DNA of 64,000 nucleotides. Source: WLWS01 sp965243105 (lineage in GTDB: Bacteria; Pseudomonadota; Gammaproteobacteria; Eutrophobiales; Eutrophobiaceae). The notes under the pieces were generated by a model. That model did no database searches. It was not told where the DNA came from and worked only from the letters and a program-made list of their open reading frames with translations. The position numbers and the translations under genes are program-made. The DNA is taken from the NCBI GenBank assembly GCA_965243105.1, contig CBDEUC010000003.1, positions 1,736,001 through 1,800,000 on the forward strand. The letters are read 5' to 3'. The first letter of the stretch is position 1. The number at the start of each line of letters is the position of its first letter. Shown here piece after piece: positions 26,035 through 34,848 of this stretch.

Positions 26035-26832
26035 ATGTTCAGAATTGAAATTGTGTTTAGATTACTTGTTCTCTGTGTTGCTCTTTTAACTACGGCCTGT
26101 GCAACATCGCCCACGGGTCGCAGCCAGTTGAAAATATTTCCCAAGAGCCAGATGGCGCAGATGGGAATTGCATCCTACCAGCAAATGAAAGAGCAAACGC
26201 CAATATCAAAGGACCGCTTTACCAACAAGTATGTCAACTGCGTGGCAAATGCCATTACCGCCGAAGTGGGTGGCGGCTACAAGTGGGAAGTGAATGTATT
26301 TGACGATGAAGCGGTGAATGCCTTTGCCCTTCCCGGCGGTAAAATCGGTGTTTACACCGGGCTTCTCAATGTTGCGAGTAACCAGCACCAGCTGGCCGCG
26401 GTGATTGGCCATGAAGTGGCCCACGTGCTTGCCGATCACGGCAATGAACGAGTCTCCATTGCCTTTGCTGCAGACTCCGGTTTGAAGATAGCGCAAATCC
26501 TGGCCGGTGAGCCCAGCGCCACCAAGTCCCAGGTACTGGCTGCACTTGGTCTCGGCGCACAGGTGGGCGTGCTGATGCCCTATGGCCGAACCCAGGAAAG
26601 CGAGGCGGACGTGCTTGGTATCGAATACATGGCCAGGGCCGGCTTTGATCCACGCCAGAGCGTCAAGCTGTGGCAGAACATGTCAAAGGCGGGCGGTAAA
26701 AAGCCACCGGAGCTCCTCTCTACCCACCCATCCAATGAAAACAGGATTGCTGGCCTCAATGCGCAAATGGAAGGTGCCATGAAACTTTATAGTGCGGCGA
26801 GAAAGAGCAACAAGAAGCCTAACTGTCGCTAG
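26035..26832 (+). CDS. M48 family metalloprotease, lipoprotein (LoiP-like)
   Basis: 265 residues from the ATG at 26035; a TTG at 26023 is possible. A lipoprotein signal ends with LTTAC (Cys22). The zinc motif HEVAH (126-130) and the downstream Glu in QESEADVLGIEYMARAGFDP complete the metzincin site, and LSTHPSNENRI is the conserved M48 tail. Such outer-membrane-attached proteases degrade or help fold envelope proteins under stress. It is followed 14 bp later by selO. Confidence 0.9.
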   Translation: MFRIEIVFRLLVLCVALLTTACATSPTGRSQLKIFPKSQMAQMGIASYQQMKEQTPISKDRFTNKYVNCVANAITAEVGGGYKWEVNVFDDEAVNAFALPGGKIGVYTGLLNVASNQHQLAAVIGHEVAHVLADHGNERVSIAFAADSGLKIAQILAGEPSATKSQVLAALGLGAQVGVLMPYGRTQESEADVLGIEYMARAGFDPRQSVKLWQNMSKAGGKKPPELLSTHPSNENRIAGLNAQMEGAMKLYSAARKSNKKPNCR

Positions 26833-26846
26833 GACGTAGTCAACCC

Positions 26847-28451
26847 ATGGGCATGCTTGAAAATCTCGTTTTTGATAACCGTTTTGTGCGGGAGCTGCCG
26901 GCCGATCCGGAAGAGGGCGCACGACAACGCCAGGTGCGCGGCGCCTGCTATTCCTACGTTAATCCAACAAAGGTAGCCAAGCCCGAGTTGTTGGCCTATT
27001 CCCGGGAGATGGCGGAGCAACTGGGCCTGGACGAAGAAACCTGCCGCTCACCTTTATTCACCGAGGTGTTTGCCGGTAACCGCTTGCTTGAGGACATGAA
27101 GCCCTTTGCCATGTGCTATGGCGGTCACCAGTTTGGTAACTGGGCCGGGCAACTGGGTGACGGGCGTGCAATAAACCTTGGTGAAGTGGTCAACAAGGAC
27201 AATGAGCGCTTTACCCTGCAGCTAAAAGGCGCGGGGCAGACGCCTTACTCGCGTACCGCCGATGGCCTGGCCGTGCTGCGTTCCTCGCTTCGCGAATTCC
27301 TGTGCAGTGAAGCCATGTTTCATCTTGGTGTACCTACCACCAGGGCGCTCAGCCTGATACTCACTGGCGAAGAAGTCATACGGGACATGTTTTACAACGG
27401 TAACCCGCAGTATGAACCGGGTGCTGTTGTGTGCAGGGTGGCACCGTCTTTCGTGCGTTTCGGAAACTTCCAGATATTTGCGGCCAACGGTGAGATAGAA
27501 GAACTGAAGAAGTTGCTGGATTACACCATTGAAACAGATTTCCCACACCTCGGTGAGCCTTCAAAAGAAGTTTACCTGCGCTGGCTTGAAGAGGTGTGTG
27601 AGCGCACGGCAAAATTGATGATCGAATGGCAGCGCGTGGGTTTTGTCCATGGCGTGATGAACACGGACAACATGTCCATACTCGGGTTGACTATTGACTA
27701 CGGACCCTACGGGTGGCTGGAAAACTTTGATCTCGACTGGACACCCAACACCACCGATGCACAGGGGCGTCGCTACCGTTTTGGTAACCAGCCGCAAATT
27801 GCCATGTGGAACCTTGTGCAGCTGGCCAACGCTATCTACCCGCTGGTGGAGGACGTGGGCGCACTGGAAGACGCACTGGATAACTACTCGCTTGTTTACA
27901 AGAAATCATGGGAAACCATGATGAGCGCCAAGCTGGGGTTTCGTTCCTACCGTGGTGATGCAGACCTTGAGCTGATCAGGGAGATGACCGCGCTGTTTGA
28001 AGACGCCGAAATCGATATGACCATCTTTCATCGCCAGCTCGCCCAGGTGGATGCGGAGGTGGAGAACCGTGACGAAATATCCGACTACGTACTGATGTCG
28101 CCGCTGGTGAATGCGTTTTATTCTGCCGAGGAATTGACCGAGCCCTTCAAGCAAAAGATGGGGGCATGGATACGCAACTATATAGCGCGTGTGCAGCAGG
28201 ACATCAGCAGCAACGAGACAAGAAAGCGCAGCATGAACTCCGTCAATCCGAAATATGTCCTGCGTAACTACCTGGCACAGCAGGCCATTGATGAGGTTGA
28301 AGAGGGCAATTACGAGATGCTACACGAGCTTCACGAGGTGCTTCGCCGGCCCTATGACTCGCAGCCTGAAATGGAGCAAAAGTATTACCAGAAAAGGCCG
28401 GAGTGGGCGCGGGTACGCGCCGGCTGTTCCATGCTCTCCTGTAGTTCCTGA
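26847..28451 (+). CDS. selO: Protein adenylyltransferase SelO
   Basis: 534 residues with the pseudokinase fold of SelO (YdiU), which transfers AMP from ATP to Ser, Thr or Tyr of target proteins, mostly in redox stress. Family blocks seen: CYGGHQFGNWAGQLGDGRAINLGE, LQLKGAGQTPYSR, VHGVMNTDNMSILG (catalytic loop) and IDYGPYGWLENFD (metal-binding). The protein ends Cys-Ser-Ser; animal SelO has selenocysteine at this third-from-last place. The start could be either ATG at 26847 or at 26853. Confidence 0.95.
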   Translation: MGMLENLVFDNRFVRELPADPEEGARQRQVRGACYSYVNPTKVAKPELLAYSREMAEQLGLDEETCRSPLFTEVFAGNRLLEDMKPFAMCYGGHQFGNWAGQLGDGRAINLGEVVNKDNERFTLQLKGAGQTPYSRTADGLAVLRSSLREFLCSEAMFHLGVPTTRALSLILTGEEVIRDMFYNGNPQYEPGAVVCRVAPSFVRFGNFQIFAANGEIEELKKLLDYTIETDFPHLGEPSKEVYLRWLEEVCERTAKLMIEWQRVGFVHGVMNTDNMSILGLTIDYGPYGWLENFDLDWTPNTTDAQGRRYRFGNQPQIAMWNLVQLANAIYPLVEDVGALEDALDNYSLVYKKSWETMMSAKLGFRSYRGDADLELIREMTALFEDAEIDMTIFHRQLAQVDAEVENRDEISDYVLMSPLVNAFYSAEELTEPFKQKMGAWIRNYIARVQQDISSNETRKRSMNSVNPKYVLRNYLAQQAIDEVEEGNYEMLHELHEVLRRPYDSQPEMEQKYYQKRPEWARVRAGCSMLSCSS

Positions 28452-28495
28452 AACAGCGTACTCATTCATTAACCAGCCAGGCAGGGCAAAAGCAA

Positions 28496-29065
28496 ATGAA
28501 GATAAAGAAAGCACAACAGAAACTCATACTATTGGTTTTCGTATTCCTGGGCATGAATGTCACGGTCTCGGCTGAAGATTCCAGCACGAAAGAAGAACTG
28601 GCGTGGGAAATAATGCAGGTCGCCGGCGGAGGTGACATGGCGAAGCAAATCTCGGCCGTCATGCTTGGCTCGATGCGACAAAATTACAAGGCAATGGTGA
28701 ATCAACTCCTGGAGGCTCAACCTTCACTTAGCATAGAAGAGAAAATGCAGGTCCAGGCACATCTTTCGGATTATGATAGTTTTTCCCGTAAGTTGTCATC
28801 CCGTTTAACAGCAGCAATTGACTTCGATGACTTGTTACGCAATACCTATGTGCCTCTATACACGGAAAAATTTACAAAGGACGAATTGCAGGAAATTCTC
28901 AAGTTTCAAAGCTCGCCCGTTGGCCGCAAAGCCGCGACGCTAATGCCCTCGTTGATGCAGGAAGGCATGGCAGAGATAACGCCGAAAATACAGCCCATAG
29001 TTATCAATGTCATCCAGCAGGTTTTTATCGAAGAGCAAACGATGGCACTGGAAGCTGAAAAGTAG
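28496..29065 (+). CDS. DUF2059 domain protein, secreted
   Basis: 189 residues with a signal peptide (cleavage near VSAED, residue 27). The body has YVPLYTEKFTKDELQEILKFQSSPVGRKAATLMPSLMQEG, the DUF2059 signature. These periplasmic helical proteins have no defined function. It lies 44 bp after selO on the same strand, perhaps in the same transcript. Confidence 0.82.
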   Translation: MKIKKAQQKLILLVFVFLGMNVTVSAEDSSTKEELAWEIMQVAGGGDMAKQISAVMLGSMRQNYKAMVNQLLEAQPSLSIEEKMQVQAHLSDYDSFSRKLSSRLTAAIDFDDLLRNTYVPLYTEKFTKDELQEILKFQSSPVGRKAATLMPSLMQEGMAEITPKIQPIVINVIQQVFIEEQTMALEAEK

Positions 29066-29137
29066 TCAAGTTGTGCCCTATAAGCCGGGTCGGCTGCTGA
29101 GGCCGGCACAAAAAAAATGAACCAGCGAATAAACGTT

Positions 29138-29674
29138 TTAGTTATCCTTCACCAATGTGAGTCCTGTATCTGCGTCGCAGGTTTCTTCGGTGTATCGTGA
29201 AAATTCAGGAGTGAGTCCATTGGACATGCTGTAGTTGACTCCAGCCAACATCAGTTCCTCTCCGTACTTCTCCGGGTGCCAGACGACGTGGTCCAGCTTA
29301 TAATTCCTGCAAATAGCGTCCTCAAACCGAATCCATTCACTTTCACCGAGGACGCCACGTTCATGGGCGTAATAAGCGCTTTCATAAACCCCCCACTTGG
29401 CACCGGTGTATACTACGTACTTATACCGATCAATCTCCGAAAACGCTCCAAACCCGGAGCTTGCTAACTTGAATGTCATATCGACGACTTCCGGCAGGGC
29501 CATGGTTCGCCTGACAATATTGAGCTCGGAGGTGAGGGACTGGTAGGTTTGTGCCTGTATGGCATTGGTATTTTCCCGCGTCTCAAGCACAAGAAAACCC
29601 AGCGTGACGACCACTGCAATTCCACCAATGACCTCGGCTGCGAGCGCCCACTGCTGGAGACGTTCTGTTTTCAT
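29138..29674 (-). CDS. Conserved hypothetical protein with N-terminal membrane anchor
   Basis: 178 residues. One membrane segment (WALAAEVIGGIAVVVTLGFLVLETRE, about 9-34) precedes a soluble domain with RYKYVVYTGAKWGVYESAYYAHERGVLGESEW. I have seen this layout in uncharacterised proteins of marine bacteria; no function is known. It faces the DUF2059 gene convergently. Confidence 0.6.
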   Translation of the reverse strand: MKTERLQQWALAAEVIGGIAVVVTLGFLVLETRENTNAIQAQTYQSLTSELNIVRRTMALPEVVDMTFKLASSGFGAFSEIDRYKYVVYTGAKWGVYESAYYAHERGVLGESEWIRFEDAICRNYKLDHVVWHPEKYGEELMLAGVNYSMSNGLTPEFSRYTEETCDADTGLTLVKDN

Positions 29675-29700
29675 AATATACCCCGTAGCGTTTATTAGAA

Positions 29701-29838
29701 TTATTGTGCAGCGGGGCTATCATAGCAGGCCCATACGGCATCGATCAGCACCGATTTCTGCTTCGACTTGCCTATTCGCAGGGAAGCCCCGGTAGCAGGG
29801 CAGGAGTTTACTTCTTCGACGCCTTTATAGAGTTCTAT
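29701..29838 (-). pseudogene. Coding-like 45-residue tail downstream of the AraC gene
   Basis: In a frame other than that of the AraC gene, the minus strand from 29838 to TAA at 29701 translates to 45 residues with protein-like composition, including GVEEVNSCPATG and SVLIDAVWACYD. No start codon with an RBS is visible; the frame runs back into the AraC gene without an ATG. It could be the end of a lost gene or chance. Its first part contains a 35-bp repeat shared with 31963-31997. Confidence 0.25.
29789..29823 (-). repeat. 35-bp imperfect repeat, copy 1
   Basis: Matches 29 of 35 positions with 31963-31997 in the same orientation. Shared blocks are ggcgtcgaa, aagta and cctgccctgct. Both copies lie at or beyond the 3' side of minus-strand genes; in copy 2 the sequence contains the end of the gene that stops at 31986. 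The arms do not form a hairpin. Confidence 0.4.
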
Positions 29839-30815
29839 CCTTTTCCCCTTCGCTTCAAAGTTTCTGACGGAGACTCGCCATAAACACCCAGGTAATATTC
29901 TGAAAATCGACCGAGGTGGTTGAAACCCCAGTTATATGCAATATCAGTTACGCTGGATGTATCAGTATTTGAAGCGAGGAGCTCTGTATGGGCCCGGGAC
30001 AGACGTAATTGCCTGGACCAGCTGATTGGCCCGACGCCATGGGTTTTCTTAAAACCATAAATCAAAGTACGTTGGCTTACACCACTGATAGGCACCAGTT
30101 CATCTAAGGAGACGTTCCTGTTCGGATTTTGGTTTATATAACGCTCCACACGTCGCACGTAAGCGGGGGTGGCACTTTTATCGCAAACCCTACCTGTGAG
30201 TCGTTCCTGTAGGATAGTAGTAACGCAGTCAGTAAGCAGTTTTTCCACGTGATTAATTGATGTGGGTTTTTGTCGGGTTAGGCCGTCACTGGAAAACTCC
30301 TCGGTGAGCAGGTTCACCAGGTGAGCAAATGTTCGTCCACTTCCCTGTTTGAGCGATAAGATACTCGGTCGCCTTGAAACGTCTTGAAAGGCGTTAAGCT
30401 GGATGTCTTTCATTAATGAAAGTATTAATGGATTATCGAATCGCAAGACAAGGATGCTGCAATCAGGTGAGCAGTCCAGTTTTACTGGAATATCCGGATA
30501 CAGGATTTGAGCCTCACCCTGGCGTACGCTTGTTGCATGTTTCCCGCTTCCTGTCTGAAATGAACCGCGCACAGGCATGTGTATCGCTGTAAATGTTTCA
30601 AATGACTCGGTGTTCACACCGGCCCTGTCACCATACTCGATTACGCTAATCGCTGTGCTGGGAAACTTTCGCGCCAGCAGTCTTGCATCGTAGGATTTAT
30701 TCAGGAATGTATCCAGTCGGTAACTCGTGAGGAATCGGGACGCAACCGACCTCACGTGGTCGGGGTCATGGGTTTGAAGATCCCATTGCACGGGTTTGCT
30801 GGGGATGGAAAGCAT
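29835..30815 (-). CDS. AraC family transcriptional regulator
   Basis: 326 residues from the ATG at 30815, which has GGAG nine bases upstream. The frame is open for 113 further codons, but that extension would overlap the divergent MOSC gene. The N-terminal part is a cupin-like sensing domain of the AraC-binding-like type; the C-terminal 100 residues hold the double helix-turn-helix (VSLDELVPISGVSQRTLIYGFKKTHGVGPISW and VTDIAYNWGFNHLGRFSEYYLGVYGESPSETL). It is divergent from the MOSC gene across about 180 bp, so that gene is a likely target. Confidence 0.85.
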   Translation of the reverse strand: MLSIPSKPVQWDLQTHDPDHVRSVASRFLTSYRLDTFLNKSYDARLLARKFPSTAISVIEYGDRAGVNTESFETFTAIHMPVRGSFQTGSGKHATSVRQGEAQILYPDIPVKLDCSPDCSILVLRFDNPLILSLMKDIQLNAFQDVSRRPSILSLKQGSGRTFAHLVNLLTEEFSSDGLTRQKPTSINHVEKLLTDCVTTILQERLTGRVCDKSATPAYVRRVERYINQNPNRNVSLDELVPISGVSQRTLIYGFKKTHGVGPISWSRQLRLSRAHTELLASNTDTSSVTDIAYNWGFNHLGRFSEYYLGVYGESPSETLKRRGKG

Positions 30816-30992
30816 ATCGTATATCTCCAGGGCAAGATCGGAATCCCATAATTGCAGGAAACGGATATGCTGGCAATAAGTGGATAGAACTGATGTGCCT
30901 AATAGCTGATAATTTCTCGGGCGTACCTTGAGTTGGCTGGCGAGTGTGTAAGATGACGACCACTGCCTAATACCGAGAACAGGAGAATGATT

Positions 30993-31847
30993 ATGAGTAA
31001 TACTGGCACGGTCAAAGAAATCTGGCGTTATCCAGTTAAATCCATGCGTGGCGAACAACTCCAAACGTGTCAAATTGGAGAGAGGGGCCTGGTCGGTGAT
31101 CGCGCCTGGGCTGTCAGGGACGAAGTTGCCGGTGAAGTCCGGGGTGGTAGACACTTGCCACGATTGCTACATTGTTATTCAAGTTATGAGGTAGAGCCGC
31201 AGAGCGAACCCTATCCAGCAGCAATAATTCGCTTTCCTGATGCAACCGAAATAAGCAGCGACGATCCGGGCGCTAGCGAAAAGCTCAGCGAATGGATGCA
31301 ACAGGACGTTTCAATCTGGGCAATACAACCTGAAGACAACACTGAGCACTATCGCAGATTACCGATGACAGAGGAAAGCCTGATGCAGGAGTTTGGCCGT
31401 GAACCCGGCGAGCCGTTGCCGGATCTGTCAAAAATGCCTGAAGTGCTGATGAAATATGTTTCTGTACCCGGCACTTATTTTGATGTAAGCCCTGTACAGT
31501 TACTCACAACTGCGACATTAAAGCACCTCGCTGAGCTAAATCCGGAAGCGGACTGGGCAATACCCAGGTTCAGACCCAACCTGGTTGTTGACACGGGTGA
31601 TGAAGTTGGCCTGTTGGAAAACCAGTGGCTCGGCAAAACCCTGAGACTTGGTGAGGTGGAGTTAATGTGTTTTGCGCCGTCTCCTCGTTGCGCGATTACT
31701 ATCCATGCGCAAGGGGAGGATATCGGTAAGGATCCGAGTATGTTACGTACAATCGTCAAGCATGCGGACCAGAATCTCGGTGTCTATTGCATGGTCAAGA
31801 AAACAGGAAAAATTAATATTGGCGATGTTATTACAGTAAGCGATTGA
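30993..31847 (+). CDS. MOSC domain protein
   Basis: 284 residues from the ATG at 30993, chosen over 30987 because AGGAG is 7 bp upstream. The N-terminal beta-barrel (VKEIWRYPVKSMRGEQL, LVGDRAWAVRD) and the MOSC core (ALPRFRPNLVV-like IPRFRPNLVVDTGDEVGLLENQWLGKTLRLGEVEL, then CAITIHAQGEDIGKDPSMLRTI) match the YcbX/mARC-type family, which bind molybdenum cofactor and reduce N-hydroxylated compounds. The conserved cofactor-ligand Cys is in RCAITI. It has no fused ferredoxin domain. Confidence 0.88.
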   Translation: MSNTGTVKEIWRYPVKSMRGEQLQTCQIGERGLVGDRAWAVRDEVAGEVRGGRHLPRLLHCYSSYEVEPQSEPYPAAIIRFPDATEISSDDPGASEKLSEWMQQDVSIWAIQPEDNTEHYRRLPMTEESLMQEFGREPGEPLPDLSKMPEVLMKYVSVPGTYFDVSPVQLLTTATLKHLAELNPEADWAIPRFRPNLVVDTGDEVGLLENQWLGKTLRLGEVELMCFAPSPRCAITIHAQGEDIGKDPSMLRTIVKHADQNLGVYCMVKKTGKINIGDVITVSD

Positions 31848-31962
31848 AGAGACCGGATATTTACCAATCATAACTTTGGTACCTGACCCGCAGCTTGTAT
31901 TGAGGTAATCAATAAACATCGGTATGAGGCTGTTGAAGACGTGGTACTTGTTTTCTCACGCT

Positions 31963-31997
31963 GCGGCAGCAGGGCAGGGTTGTACTTATTCGACGCC
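31963..31997 (-). repeat. 35-bp imperfect repeat, copy 2
   Basis: Partner of 29789-29823 (29 of 35 identical). Here the block spans the last codons and stop of the minus-strand gene that ends at 31986. The adjoining 138 bp between the MOSC gene and this point show no gene. Confidence 0.4.
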
Positions 31998-32747
31998 CAG
32001 TGTTCCTTCACGCACGGTGAGGAATCTTTGCAGGGTCTGGAATTCAGACGGTTCTATTTCCTTGAATTGGTATCCATTCACCAGTTCGCTGCTTGCCAGG
32101 TGATCGGTGTCGTCTTTCCCGGCATCGACTTTTCCAAACAGGTTAGAGGCTATCTGCTTGAACTCTTCATAGGCGTTGGAAGAATTACTGCATTTCATCA
32201 GGAAGCGGTCTTTATATTCATTGGGTCCATTTGAGTCATTAATGCTGCAAAAATAGAAACGGCTGTTGGTTTCAAACGCCATCTTTTCAGCTTGAATATC
32301 CCCATAAAAATTAAAGAACTGGATTTTATCCCGCGTCACTGTGCAGGCGTGCCCGCCGTAGTTGTCAGCCCGGTCCTTCTTGCTGACATGTGATGCCTGT
32401 ATTTCTACCAGGATGTTGAGTTCAAAAGCGAGCAAAACAGACTGCGTAAAAATTGCCGCTTCATTCGTGTTGATAGATTCATCAGAGCGAATCCACAGGC
32501 CGTCGTCAACAATGGAGCAGCTAAACTCCCAGCGCGGTTTTTCTTCCTTGTTTAAAACCGGAAACTCGGGATGATTTGAAAGGCAATGGTTAATAATGAT
32601 CGCTCCAGGGGAATGATCGGATTGATCCCCGAACAGCGGGATCAATTTTGCCTCTTCTCGCAGGCTCGTCAGTGAGGCGTGCGCAAGTTCAGCCTGCTCG
32701 CGCGAGCAAGGTATCGTAAACGAAGCAAGTGTAAAAAAATCTGCCAT
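31986..32747 (-). CDS. Hypothetical protein
   Basis: 253 residues, soluble, no signal peptide. The start is ATG 32747. Regions such as SIVDDGLWIRSDESINTNEAAIFTQSVLLAFEL and DRADNYGGHACTVTRDKIQFFNFYGD look well structured, but I recognise no family. Several Cys residues are scattered and do not form a metal motif. The AT-rich upstream region holds two palindromes that may control it. Confidence 0.55.
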   Translation of the reverse strand: MADFFTLASFTIPCSREQAELAHASLTSLREEAKLIPLFGDQSDHSPGAIIINHCLSNHPEFPVLNKEEKPRWEFSCSIVDDGLWIRSDESINTNEAAIFTQSVLLAFELNILVEIQASHVSKKDRADNYGGHACTVTRDKIQFFNFYGDIQAEKMAFETNSRFYFCSINDSNGPNEYKDRFLMKCSNSSNAYEEFKQIASNLFGKVDAGKDDTDHLASSELVNGYQFKEIEPSEFQTLQRFLTVREGTLGVE

Positions 32748-32810
32748 GTGAATTCCTGGGTTTTATTATTTTTATTATTCAGCGAAAAATATTTTTAACG
32801 ACAGGCATAT

Positions 32811-32869
32811 ACATTTCAAGGAAATGTCTTTAATGCTGAAAATAAGTCGAATTTATACCCAATATGGGT
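32811..32869. promoter_or_regulatory. Two palindromes between minus-strand genes
   Basis: ACATTTC-aag-GAAATGT at 32811-32827 is a perfect 7+3+7 inverted repeat; ACCCA-ata-TGGGT at 32857-32869 is a perfect 5+3+5 one. They lie in the 176-bp AT-rich gap downstream of the ABC exporter gene and upstream of the gene starting at 32747, and could be operators for the latter. No matching regulator is identified. Confidence 0.4.
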
Positions 32870-32923
32870 GAATGGGTAAGTTGATCAAGTAGCGGGCAGC
32901 AGTAACTGCACCCGGTATCTTAA

Positions 32924-34738
32924 TTATGCAGAAGCCCCTGTTTCCTGCTCCCGCTGCTGCATTTCCCACAGGCGTGCATAGACACCGCCCTTAGCAAGTA
33001 GTGCGTTGTGGGATCCCTGTTCTACCACTTCGCCTTTCTCAAGCACGATAATATTGTCCGCATCGACAATGGTCGAAAGACGGTGAGCGATCACCAGGGT
33101 GGTCTTGCTTTGTGAGACTTCACCCAGTGCTTCAAGGATGGCTTTTTCCGAGCCGGAATCGAGAGAGGAGGTGGCTTCATCAAACACCATGATGGAAGGT
33201 TTCTTCAGCAGCATTCGTGCAATGGCGATGCGCTGCTTTTCACCGCCGGATACTTTCAGGCCCCGTTCACCCACCATTGTCCTGTCACCGTCGGGCAGCA
33301 TTTCAATGAAATGGTCCAGGTGGGCAAGCTTGATCACTTCGTCCACTTCTTCCTTGCTGGCATCCGGTCTGCCATAGGCAATGTTGTAGTATATCTCGTT
33401 GTTAAACAGCACCGTGTCCTGCGGTACGACACCGATGGCGGAGCGCAGGCTGTGCTGGGTAAGATCACGGATATCCTGATCGTTCACCGCGATGCTCCCT
33501 TCGTTGACATCGTAGAAGCGAAACAGCAGGCGGGCGATGGTGGACTTGCCGGCACCGCTTGGGCCGACTACGGCTACTTTCTGATTGCGGGCAATGTCAA
33601 AGCTGACATTGCGCAGGATAGGGCGCTCACTGTTATAGCCAAAGCTTACGTTCTCAAAGCGAATGTGCGCCTCGTCGCACTCAAGTTCCGTGGCACCGGG
33701 CTTGTCCAGTATGGCGGGTTCCTGTTCAAGCAGGGAAAACATGTGCTCGATGTCCGCAAGAGACTTCTTGATTTCGCGGTATACGAAGCCGAGGAAATTG
33801 AGCGGTATAAAAAGCTGCATCATGTAGGCATTGACCAGCACAAGATCGCCAATGGTCATCTTCTCCGAGCTCACGTCATAAGCGGCCATGGTCATGATGA
33901 TGGTGATAGAGGCAGCAATGACGAAAGCCTGGCCGGTGTTCAGGGTAGCCATTGAGATACGGTTCCTTGCCCTGGCTTCTTCCCAGTCACCCAGGTTCTG
34001 ATCATATTGACCCGCTTCAAATTCCTCGTTGTTAAAATACTTTACCGTCTCAAAGTTCAGCAGGCTGTCAATGGCCCGCGTGTTTGTCTGGTTATCCATC
34101 TTGTTCATGTGGCGCACGATGTTGGTTCGCCATTCCGTCAGCACGACCGAGTAAAGCACGTACAGCACCACGGCTACCACGATGACCACCGCATACCAGG
34201 CGTTGTAGTTGAACATCAGGATAAAAGTGATCAGCGAGATCTCCAGCAGGGTGGGCACGATGTTGAACAACATGAAGCGCATGAGAAAATTAATCCCTTG
34301 AGTGCCCCGCTCGATATCGCGCGCCAGGCCACCGGTGCGTCGCGACAGGTGAAACTCAAGATCAAGCGCGTGCAGGTGCTTGAAAAGCAACAGGCCGATT
34401 CGGTGCATGGCGTGCTCGGTGACCCTGCCAAAGATGGTGTCGCGGATTTCGCCAAAGATGATGGTGCCAAGACGCAGGAAGCCGTACAGCAGGAGAAACA
34501 TGATGGGTACGGCGACGACCTGCGACTGGCTGCTGTCGAGCGAGTCGACGATATGCTTCATGGCAAAGGGGATCAGCACGCTGGCGACCTTGGCCAGCAG
34601 CAGGAACAGCAGCGCCAGGATGACTCGCCCCTTGAATTCAAGAAAGTAGGGGACCAGGCTCTTTATCGCCTTCCAGTCACCCGACCAGCTTCTTTCGCTT
34701 GTTGAATCGCCATGTCCTCTCATGGGCATAGTGTACAC
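32924..34738 (-). CDS. Atm1/HMT1-type ABC exporter (fused permease-ATPase)
   Basis: 604 residues: a six-helix ABC exporter domain (about 30-320) joined to an ATPase with Walker A GPSGAGKST, signature VSGGEKQR, Walker B IMVFDEATSSLD and switch His in IAHRLST. The early FHLSRRTGGLARDIERGTQGINFL and TRAIDSLLNFETVKYFNNEEFE segments are hallmarks of the Atm1/ABCB7 class, which exports glutathione-linked sulfur or metal compounds. The family relation is clear; the cargo is inferred. Start ATGs at 34738, 34729 and 34723 are all possible. It is divergent from hemE. Confidence 0.92.
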   Translation of the reverse strand: MYTMPMRGHGDSTSERSWSGDWKAIKSLVPYFLEFKGRVILALLFLLLAKVASVLIPFAMKHIVDSLDSSQSQVVAVPIMFLLLYGFLRLGTIIFGEIRDTIFGRVTEHAMHRIGLLLFKHLHALDLEFHLSRRTGGLARDIERGTQGINFLMRFMLFNIVPTLLEISLITFILMFNYNAWYAVVIVVAVVLYVLYSVVLTEWRTNIVRHMNKMDNQTNTRAIDSLLNFETVKYFNNEEFEAGQYDQNLGDWEEARARNRISMATLNTGQAFVIAASITIIMTMAAYDVSSEKMTIGDLVLVNAYMMQLFIPLNFLGFVYREIKKSLADIEHMFSLLEQEPAILDKPGATELECDEAHIRFENVSFGYNSERPILRNVSFDIARNQKVAVVGPSGAGKSTIARLLFRFYDVNEGSIAVNDQDIRDLTQHSLRSAIGVVPQDTVLFNNEIYYNIAYGRPDASKEEVDEVIKLAHLDHFIEMLPDGDRTMVGERGLKVSGGEKQRIAIARMLLKKPSIMVFDEATSSLDSGSEKAILEALGEVSQSKTTLVIAHRLSTIVDADNIIVLEKGEVVEQGSHNALLAKGGVYARLWEMQQREQETGASA

Positions 34739-34848
34739 AAAGGTATATCGAGATCTTGTGAAGGCCCCGGCAGCATGGCGACGAGGAATGATTATTGTTC
34801 CGGATTAAGGTATCATTTCCTCAATTAAATCAGTTTGTTATAGCTTAC

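Noticed and set aside
29066..29137. Terminator between the DUF2059 gene and the convergent gene
   Set aside because: A GC-rich stem is present, but it is followed by an A-run on the plus strand, and on the minus strand the T-run precedes it, so it has the wrong polarity for both genes.
30816..31154. Upstream extension of the AraC gene to 31154
   Set aside because: It would overlap the divergent MOSC gene by about 160 bp; the ATG at 30815 has a good RBS.
33311..33955. Plus-strand open frame of 214 codons
   Set aside because: Antisense to the permease and ATPase parts of the Atm1-type exporter, with no recognisable domain.
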